Assembly (NCBI GenBank): GCA_910584285.1
Contig: CAJTYK010000027.1
Span: 1-28,154, forward strand
DNA length: 28,154 nucleotides
Reading direction: 5' to 3'
Source of the DNA: an uncultured Oscillospiraceae bacterium
Lineage (GTDB): Bacteria; Bacillota; Clostridia; Oscillospirales; Oscillospiraceae
Part shown: piece by piece, positions 22,932-28,154 of the stretch
Numbering within the stretch: position 1 is the stretch's first letter
How the letters are laid out: every line of letters begins with the position of its first letter
Notes under the pieces: model-generated
Told to the model about the DNA's origin: nothing
The model's database searches: none
What the model saw: the letters and a program-made list of their open reading frames with translations, nothing else
Made by a program: the position numbers and the translations under genes

Positions 22932-24266
22932 ATGCTGTTTACCCGCCGTCAGATCCTTTCCCTGCTGCTTCCCCTGATGCTGGAGCAGCTTCTCTCTGGG
23001 CTCATGGGCATCGCGGATACCATGATGGTCACCACCGTGGGGGAGAGCGCCATCTCCGCGGTGTCCCTGGTGGACACCGTCAACGTGCTGATGCTCAATC
23101 TGCTCAGCGCCCTGGCTGCGGGGGGCGTCATCGTGTGCTCCCAGTATCTGGGCCGGGGGGAGGCCCCCAAGGCCGCCAACGCCGCCCGGCAGGTGCTGCT
23201 GGTATCCCTGGGACTGAGCCTTGTGGCTATGGCAGCGTGCCTGCTCCTGCGCCGAGCGCTGCTGGCCCTGATCTTCGGCGCGGTGGAGCCCGCCGTGATG
23301 GAGCAGGCGCTGGACTATTTCTTCATCACCGCCCTGTCCTACCCCTTCCTGGCCGCCCAGCAGACGGCGGCGGCGGTGTTTCGGGCGGAGGGACGCTCCG
23401 CGCCCCCCATGGCTGTGGCGGCGGTGGCCAATGCCGTCAACATCGCGGGGAACGCGGTGCTGATCTTTGTGTTCCACCAGGGGGTGGCGGGTGCCGCTCT
23501 GTCCACATTGTTCTCCCGCGTCCTCAGCGCGGTGGTGCTTCTGGCCCTGCTGCGCAGCCCAAAGCTGACGGTGTCCATCCGGGACTACCGCAAAATCCGC
23601 CCCGACCGGGCGGTCATCGGCACGGTGCTGCGGGTGGGGGTGCCCACCGGGGTGGAAAACGCCATGTTCCAACTGGGCAAGCTGATGGTGCAGTCCACGG
23701 TGGCCACCTTCTCCACCGCGGCCATCGCCGCCCATGCCATGGCCCAAACCCTGGACATGGTGCAGAGTATGCCCAGCCTGGCCATTGGCCTGGGCCTGCT
23801 GACAGTGGTAGGCCAGTGCATGGGCGCCGGCCGCGTGGACGAGGCCCGCACCTATACCAGGCGGTTCTGCCTGTTGTCCGAGGGGGCCATGCTGGTGATG
23901 AGCGCCTTGGTGGTGACTTCCACCCCACTGGTCACCCGGATCTCCCGGATGTCGCCGGAGAGTGCTGAGCTGACCTTCCATCTGGTGCTCTTGGTGAGTG
24001 TTGGCAAGCTGGCCTTCTGGGTGCTGGCCTTCACCCTGCCCCAGGGGATGCGGGCGGCGGGGGATGTGCGGTTTGCCGCAGTTGTGTCCGCCGCGTCCAT
24101 GTGGATCTTCCGGGTGGGGTTGTGCCTGCTGCTGTGCCGGGGCTTCGGTGTGGGGCTGTATGGCGTGTGGATTGCCTGGCTGATGGACTGGCTGTTCCGG
24201 GCGGTGGTGTACGTGCTGCGGTTCCGCAGCGGGAAATGGGCTGGGTTCCGGGTTCTGGCCGGCTAA
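22932..24266 (+). CDS. MATE family efflux transporter
   Basis: 444 residues with about twelve hydrophobic segments in two similar halves, the MATE architecture. The N-terminus ILSLLLPLMLEQLLSGLMGI, then ADTMMVTTVGESAISAVSL, is the typical first-helix pair with the conserved ADTxMV. The second half starts near VLRVGVPTGVENAMFQLGKL and repeats the pattern (IAAHAMAQTLDMVQSMPSLAIG). It would export cationic drugs or metabolites by Na+ or H+ antiport across the inner membrane; the substrate cannot be read from sequence. Ribosome site GGGGAGGAGG, ~10 nt before ATG 22932. It is a single-gene unit with its own promoter and palindrome; the neighbouring yebC has a separate promoter. Confidence 0.94.
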   Translation: MLFTRRQILSLLLPLMLEQLLSGLMGIADTMMVTTVGESAISAVSLVDTVNVLMLNLLSALAAGGVIVCSQYLGRGEAPKAANAARQVLLVSLGLSLVAMAACLLLRRALLALIFGAVEPAVMEQALDYFFITALSYPFLAAQQTAAAVFRAEGRSAPPMAVAAVANAVNIAGNAVLIFVFHQGVAGAALSTLFSRVLSAVVLLALLRSPKLTVSIRDYRKIRPDRAVIGTVLRVGVPTGVENAMFQLGKLMVQSTVATFSTAAIAAHAMAQTLDMVQSMPSLAIGLGLLTVVGQCMGAGRVDEARTYTRRFCLLSEGAMLVMSALVVTSTPLVTRISRMSPESAELTFHLVLLVSVGKLAFWVLAFTLPQGMRAAGDVRFAAVVSAASMWIFRVGLCLLLCRGFGVGLYGVWIAWLMDWLFRAVVYVLRFRSGKWAGFRVLAG

Positions 24267-24275
24267 AAAACGGCA

Positions 24276-24302
24276 GCTGAGTCAGTTTGGCTGAGTCAGT
24301 TT
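24276..24302 (+). repeat. Tandem 14-nt repeat between the MATE gene and yebC
   Basis: GCTGAGTCAGTTT at 24276-24288 and again at 24290-24302, one base apart, 12 nt upstream of the yebC -35 box. It may be a regulatory site (TGAGTCA is itself a palindrome) or a slippage product. Confidence 0.55.
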
Positions 24303-24314
24303 TGCTTCCAGGGG

Positions 24315-24343
24315 TTGAAAACCGGCGGGAAGTGTGCTATATT
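24315..24343 (+). promoter_or_regulatory. Promoter of yebC
   Basis: TTGAAA (24315-24320), 17-nt spacer, TATATT (24338-24343), ~73 nt before ATG 24416. Five of six positions match in each box. Confidence 0.7.
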
Positions 24344-24415
24344 ATTGGGTGAATTTTCTGCCCGACCGGGTTCAGAACCTGTTCACAACCTCACAATGAA
24401 GGGAACGATACCACC

Positions 24416-25141
24416 ATGTCAGGTCATTCCAAGTGGCATAATATCCAGAAAACCAAGGGCGCGGCGGACGCCAAGCGCTCCGCGGCGTTCACCAAGATCG
24501 CCCGGGAGATCATCGTAGCTGTCAAGACCGGCGGCTCCGGCGACCCGGCCAACAACTCCCGGCTGGCCACCGTCATCGCCAAGGCCCGGGCGGCCAATAT
24601 GCCCAACGACAACATCAAGCGCACCATTGAGAAGGCCGTAGGCTCTGGCAACGCCAATGACTACGAGTCCATCACCTACGAGGGGTACGGCCCCGGCGGG
24701 GTGGCGGTGATCGTGGAGGCCCTCACCGACAACCGCAACCGCACCGCCTCCGAGGTGCGCCACTACTTCGACAAGTTCGGCGGTAACCTGGGCGCCACTG
24801 GCTGCGTGTCCTGGTCCTTCGATCAAAAGGGTGTGCTGGTCATCGAGCGGGAGGATCTGGACGAGGAGACCGCTATGATGGACGCCCTGGACTGCGGCGC
24901 CGGCGACTTCGAGGCCGATGAGGACTGCTTCACCGTCTACACCACCCCGGACGACTTCGGCGCGGTGCTGGCCGCCATGGAGGAGAAGGGCTACGCCTTT
25001 GCCTCCGCCCGGGTGGAGATGGTGCCCCAGAACTATGTCACGCTGTCCGATGAGGCCGATGTCAAGAACATGGAGAAGCTCATCGACATGATGGAGGACA
25101 ACGACGACGTGCAGAACGTCTGGCACAACTGGGACGAGTAA
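24416..25141 (+). CDS. yebC: YebC/PmpR family regulatory/translation protein
   Basis: 241 residues, the usual length, full family sequence. It begins MSGHSKWHNIQKTKGAADAK, the family hallmark, followed by ANMPNDNIKRTIEKAVGSG and SITYEGYGPGGVAVIVEALT; the middle DNRNRTASEVRHYFDKFGGN and the end VWHNWDE also fit. Members were described as DNA-binding transcription regulators, and recent work on the bacterial and mitochondrial (TACO1) members links them to translation of proline-rich stretches; which applies here cannot be decided from sequence. Acidic protein, cytoplasmic. It has its own promoter, and the ribosome site GAAGGGA lies about 10 nt upstream of the ATG. It ends at a two-way terminator against proC. 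Confidence 0.95.
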   Translation: MSGHSKWHNIQKTKGAADAKRSAAFTKIAREIIVAVKTGGSGDPANNSRLATVIAKARAANMPNDNIKRTIEKAVGSGNANDYESITYEGYGPGGVAVIVEALTDNRNRTASEVRHYFDKFGGNLGATGCVSWSFDQKGVLVIEREDLDEETAMMDALDCGAGDFEADEDCFTVYTTPDDFGAVLAAMEEKGYAFASARVEMVPQNYVTLSDEADVKNMEKLIDMMEDNDDVQNVWHNWDE

Positions 25142-25146
25142 ATAAC

Positions 25147-25176
25147 AATTCCCCCTGCCCGCGGGCAGGGGGAATT
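25147..25176. terminator. Bidirectional terminator between yebC and proC
   Basis: Perfect 30-nt palindrome 25147-25176 (each half AATTCCCCCTGCCCG or its complement), then TCTTTTTATT on the + strand and an AT-rich run on the other. It starts 6 nt after the yebC stop and 6 nt from the proC stop. Confidence 0.9.
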
Positions 25177-25181
25177 TCTTT

Positions 25182-26006
25182 TTATTTGCCCAGCGACCCG
25201 CTCCTCCGCCAGGAGGCCAGCACCGCATCGATTGCGGCGGCGCGCAGCCCGTGCCGCTCCAGCTCTGCCACCCCGGCGATGGTGGAGCCCCCGGGAGAGC
25301 ACACCTCGTCCTTGAGCTGCCCGGGGTGCTTGCCGCTCTCCAGCACCATGGCCGCCGCTCCCAGCACCATCCGGGCGGCGTACTCCACCGCCCTGTCCCG
25401 GGGCAGGCCGGCCATCACCCCGCCGTCCGCCAGCCCCTCAATATAGGGGTAGACAAAGGCGGGGCCGCACCCGGCAATGGCGGAAAAGGGATCCATCAGC
25501 CCCTCGGGGATGCGCTCCACCGTCCCGGAGGCGGACAGGAGCTCCTCCACGGCCCGGACGTGCTCCTCCCCCGCCGCCTCTCCGGCGCACAGGGCGGTTA
25601 TGCCCTTGCCCACGGCCACGCAGGTGTTGGGCATGATGCGCACAATGGGCACATAGTACCCCGCCCCCGCCAGGTGGGGCCGCAGATCCTTGATGGTCAG
25701 CCCCGCCGCCATGGACACCACTACCTTGTCCTCCCCCACCCGGTGGCGATCCCGGAGCTGGGAGCCCAGCTCCTCCAGCAGGGGCGGCATCCCGTTGGGT
25801 TTCACCCCGAGAAAGAGGTGCTCCGCCGCCCAGGCCGCGTCGGCGGCGCTGTCCACCACCTCACAGCCCAGCTCCAACCCCAGCGCCCGGGCCTTCTCCG
25901 GCGTGCGGTTGAACAGCACTACCTGATCCGGGCCCACCGCCCGGCAGGCCGCTCGGGCCAGCGCCCCGCCCATATTTCCCACGCCGATAAAGGCCGCCTT
26001 TTTCAT
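25182..26006 (-). CDS. proC: Pyrroline-5-carboxylate reductase
   Basis: Last step of proline synthesis: reduces 1-pyrroline-5-carboxylate with NAD(P)H. 274 residues from ATG 26006 (MKKAAFIGVGNMGGALA). The open frame runs on 54 codons upstream into leuA, without a start signal. GVGNMGGA (8-15) is the Rossmann loop. The family signature is at the C-terminal dimer domain: IAGCGPAFVYPYIEGLADGG and KDEVCSPGGSTIAG. The ribosome site is a modest GCGAGGA ~7 nt upstream. It lies 35 nt after the leuA stop with no promoter or terminator between, so it is probably co-transcribed and thus under the leuA T-box. Confidence 0.95.
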   Translation of the reverse strand: MKKAAFIGVGNMGGALARAACRAVGPDQVVLFNRTPEKARALGLELGCEVVDSAADAAWAAEHLFLGVKPNGMPPLLEELGSQLRDRHRVGEDKVVVSMAAGLTIKDLRPHLAGAGYYVPIVRIMPNTCVAVGKGITALCAGEAAGEEHVRAVEELLSASGTVERIPEGLMDPFSAIAGCGPAFVYPYIEGLADGGVMAGLPRDRAVEYAARMVLGAAAMVLESGKHPGQLKDEVCSPGGSTIAGVAELERHGLRAAAIDAVLASWRRSGSLGK

Positions 26007-26016
26007 GAAAATGTCC

Positions 26017-26038
26017 TCGCTTTCTAATCGCTTTCTAA
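26017..26038 (-). repeat. Perfect 11-bp tandem repeat between leuA and proC
   Basis: TCGCTTTCTAA at 26017-26027 and 26028-26038 (read as TTAGAAAGCGA twice on the coding strand). It reaches the proC ribosome site (AAGCGAGGA), so one repeat unit more or less would shift spacing to the leuA stop. Confidence 0.6.
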
Positions 26039-26041
26039 AAT

Positions 26042-27742
26042 TTATCCGCCCAGCAGGGAACGGTTGATGGCGCACAGGATGGCCCGCAGGGACGCCCGGT
26101 TGATGTTGTGGCTCTTGCCCACACCGAACACGTCCCGGCCGTCCGGGGCCTTCAGGTGGATGTAGCACACCGCCTGAGTGTCCGAGCCGGAGGAGATGGC
26201 GTGTTCCTTATAGTCCACGAACTGGTAGCCCTCGATGTGCCCCTCCGGGAGGTCGTGGAGGGCGTTAAAGAAGGCGTCGATGGGGCCGTTGCCCTGGCCG
26301 TAGGCCTCCATGGTGTGGCCCTTGTAGCCCACCTGGCCCACAAAAGCCACCCGGCTGGCGTCTCCATGGCGGGCGTCCTCCCGGAAGGAGTGGCGCTCCA
26401 GCTGGTAGGTCTTGGGGACGGACAGGTATTCCTGGTCAAACAGCTCAAAGATCTGCTCCGGCTTCAGCTCCTTGCCCACCCGGTCGGACTCCTTCTGGAC
26501 GACGGCGCCGAACTCGGCGTGCATGGCCTTGGGCAAATCATAGCCAAAGCTCTGCATCATCACAAACGCCGCCCCGCCCTTCCCCGACTGGGAATTGATG
26601 CGGATGATGGGCTCATACTGCCGCCCCACGTCGGCAGGGTCGATGGGCAGGTAGGGCACCTCCCACAGATCGGTGCCGCTCTCGTTCATATAGTGGATGC
26701 CCTTGTTGATGGCGTCCTGGTGGCTGCCGGAGAAGGCGGTGAACACCAGCTCGCCGGCGTAAGGCTGCCGCTCCCCCACCTTCATCTTGGTGCACCGCTC
26801 GTACATCTCCCGCACCTTGTTGATGTCATGGAAGTCCAGCTTGGGGTCAACGCCCTGCGTATACAGATTCATGGCCAGCGTCACCATGTCCACGTTGCCG
26901 GTGCGCTCGCCGTTGCCGAACAGGGTGGCCTCCACCCGCTCGGCCCCCGCCAGCAGGCCCAGCTCGGTGGTGGCCACGCCGGTGCCCCGGTCGTTGTGGG
27001 GGTGGAGGGAGATGATGGCTCGCTCCCGCCCCGGCAGCTTCCGGATAAAGTACTCCAGCATATCCGCCAGCTGGTTGGGCATACAGTTCTCCACCGTGGT
27101 GGGCAGGTTGAGAATCACCTTGTTGTCCGCTGTGGCGTGGAGGTGATCCAGCACCGCCCCGCAGATGTCCACGGCGTAGTCCATCTCGGTGCCCATAAAC
27201 GACTCCGGGGAGTATTGGAAGCGCAGGTTTGTCCCCTGGGCAATCACCGGCTGGGCCATCTCGTAGATCAGGTCGGCGGCGTCGGTGGCGATCTTAGTAA
27301 TGCCCGCGCAGTCCATGTGAAATACCACCTTCCGCTGGAGGGTGGAGGTGGAGTTGTAGAAGTGCAGGATCACGTTTTTCGCACCCTGGATGGCCTCAAA
27401 GGTTTTGCGGATCAGGTGCTCCCGGGCCTGCACCAGCACCTGGATGGTCACGTCGTCGGGGATATGGCCCCCCTCGATGAGTTCCCGGCAGATCTCGTAC
27501 TCCGTCTCGGAGGCGGAGGGGAAGCCGATCTCGATCTCCTTCACGCCGATGTCCACCAGGGTGTGGAAATATTCCAGCTTTTCCTCCAAATTCATGGGGT
27601 CGATGAGGGCCTGGTTGCCGTCCCGCAGATCCACCGAGCACCACACCGGGGCCTGGGTGATGGTCTTGTCCGGCCAGGTGCGGCCCTCAATGGGCTGGGG
27701 GGTGAAGGGGATGTACTTCTGATATCCGGGCTTCAGGTTCAT
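26042..27742 (-). CDS. leuA: 2-isopropylmalate synthase (566-residue, LeuA2 type)
   Basis: First step of leucine synthesis: condenses acetyl-CoA with 2-oxoisovalerate. 566 residues from ATG 27742 (MNLKPGYQKYIPFTPQPIEG), behind AAGGAGG ~8 nt upstream; the frame stays open into the T-box leader, which is not coding. The aldolase-type barrel has VDLRDGNQALIDP near the start and LHPHNDRGTGVATTELGLLA, with the metal-binding histidines. FGNGERTGNVDMVTLAMNLY is the family signature. The C-terminal ~140 residues are the LeuA regulatory domain, so leucine feedback is likely. The length and N-terminus (KYIPFTP, then WPDKTITQAP) are those of the longer form found in actinobacteria, yeast and many clostridia. 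First gene of the unit, followed by proC. Confidence 0.96.
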   Translation of the reverse strand: MNLKPGYQKYIPFTPQPIEGRTWPDKTITQAPVWCSVDLRDGNQALIDPMNLEEKLEYFHTLVDIGVKEIEIGFPSASETEYEICRELIEGGHIPDDVTIQVLVQAREHLIRKTFEAIQGAKNVILHFYNSTSTLQRKVVFHMDCAGITKIATDAADLIYEMAQPVIAQGTNLRFQYSPESFMGTEMDYAVDICGAVLDHLHATADNKVILNLPTTVENCMPNQLADMLEYFIRKLPGRERAIISLHPHNDRGTGVATTELGLLAGAERVEATLFGNGERTGNVDMVTLAMNLYTQGVDPKLDFHDINKVREMYERCTKMKVGERQPYAGELVFTAFSGSHQDAINKGIHYMNESGTDLWEVPYLPIDPADVGRQYEPIIRINSQSGKGGAAFVMMQSFGYDLPKAMHAEFGAVVQKESDRVGKELKPEQIFELFDQEYLSVPKTYQLERHSFREDARHGDASRVAFVGQVGYKGHTMEAYGQGNGPIDAFFNALHDLPEGHIEGYQFVDYKEHAISSGSDTQAVCYIHLKAPDGRDVFGVGKSHNINRASLRAILCAINRSLLGG

Positions 27743-27769
27743 GGGGTTTTCCTCCTTTTGGATATGCGG

Positions 27770-28044
27770 GGGATCACAAAACGCCCCCGACGGTTTGTCA
27801 GGGGCGTAATAGCAGCCTATCACGCGGTACCACCCTACTTCCGCGCACGGTCGCCCGATGCGCGCTCCTGGCCTCCAGCAAGGCCACGATCTGTAACGGG
27901 ATCACCCGTCCAATCCTACTCGTGGGTTCAGATTGGCGGCTCCGGGGCCAGTATCCACGCGGCTTCCCTCGCCGGCTCGCACCAGCCGCCGGCTCTCTGA
28001 GGGGGGGGGGGCCGCGTCTTCTTCCCATCCACGCCTTTTACTTG
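27770..28044 (-). promoter_or_regulatory. T-box leader riboswitch (probably tRNA-Leu responsive) controlling leuA
   Basis: The T-box sequence AGGGTGGTACCGCG is at 27823-27836 on the - strand, the antiterminator core. Downstream lies the competing terminator, arms 27781-27791 and 27797-27807 with one G-U pair, then GTTTTG. Upstream stem I shows the GGTGCGAGCC apical segment between GCCGGC arms (27968-27990). The specifier candidate is CTG at 27949-27951 in GATACTGG, a leucine codon and the right amino acid for leuA; the loop was placed by eye. Uncharged tRNA-Leu would stabilise the antiterminator and allow leuA-proC expression. Stem I also contains an 11-nt G tract (28001-28011 on the + strand). 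Confidence 0.9.
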
Positions 28045-28050
28045 AAGGGT

Positions 28051-28080
28051 ATTATACCGTGGGGGCGGGGCCCTTGTCAA
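28051..28080 (-). promoter_or_regulatory. Promoter of the leuA T-box transcript
   Basis: On the - strand TTGACA (28075-28080), 18-nt spacer, TATAAT (28051-28056): both boxes are perfect. Transcription should start near 28044, which gives a leader of about 300 nt before leuA. Confidence 0.85.
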
Positions 28081-28154
28081 GAGGTATTTCCCCCACCGCC
28101 ACGGTAATTGAATGAGTAAACAATCTATGAACAGAAAGCAGAATAGACGATCTT
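28081..28154. other. Right edge, no feature seen
   Basis: 74 bases upstream of the leuA promoter, AT-richer than the flank. No gene end, ribosome site or repeat is recognisable. Confidence 0.5.

Noticed and set aside
27743..27823. N-terminal extension of LeuA into the leader
   Set aside because: The extra codons overlap the T-box terminator stem; the ATG at 27742 has an AAGGAGG at correct spacing.

Overview
This window looks like chromosomal DNA of a GC-rich Clostridia member, probably Oscillospiraceae in the Flavonifractor/Lawsonibacter/Oscillibacter neighbourhood. I infer this from the high GC with good Shine-Dalgarno sites, the clostridial glgB-C-D-A-P order with a GlgD subunit, a T-box leader, CCA-encoding tRNA genes, and Tn916-type integrase and DUF6809-type accessory genes. 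The genus is inference only; no marker gene is present.

Layout. (1) 1-2980, + strand: the end of a cytidylyltransferase-PEP mutase (aepX, cut by the window edge), phosphonopyruvate decarboxylase (aepY) and a PHP-domain phosphoesterase form a tightly packed phosphonate operon closed by a two-way terminator. (2) 3080-8540: an integrated mobile-element remnant. It holds a DUF6076-like zinc-ribbon protein, a HTH_36 replication/regulatory protein broken by a frameshift and a stop, a ribbon-helix-helix-like protein, an excisionase, a secreted copper-amine-oxidase-N/CHAP-like protein, a DUF6809-like protein and a tyrosine integrase. Two diverged copies of a roughly 90-nt intergenic repeat lie inside it. 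(3) 8663-10955, - strand: an AT-rich two-gene module (STAS-HATPase plus STAS-like DUF4325) with its own promoter, large hairpins, and a self-inhibited Fic AMP-transferase. (4) 11107-11466: a tRNA Met-Glu-Val operon with a near-consensus promoter and a perfect terminator.

(5) 11621-22736, - strand: a full glycogen synthesis and breakdown locus. glgB-glgC-glgD-glgA read from one strong promoter. glgP-glk-pgi read from a second promoter with a hairpin leader. Together they make ADP-glucose, polymerise and branch it, release glucose-1-P by phosphorolysis, phosphorylate glucose and isomerise glucose-6-P. A block of six consecutive hairpins separates glk from pgi. (6) 22835-25176, + strand: a MATE exporter, with a perfect 36-nt palindrome over its predicted transcription start, and a YebC/PmpR-family protein. 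(7) 25182-28080, - strand: leuA and proC, apparently co-transcribed behind a T-box leader, presumably sensing tRNA-Leu.

The most unusual signals are the six-hairpin block, the histone-H1/AT-hook-like tail on GlgB, the palindrome at the MATE promoter, the paired dispersed repeat in the mobile element, the STAS/HATPase module, and an 11-nt G tract inside the T-box stem I. I did not find a clearly new multi-gene system; the STAS/HATPase pair is the best candidate for one whose function is unknown.
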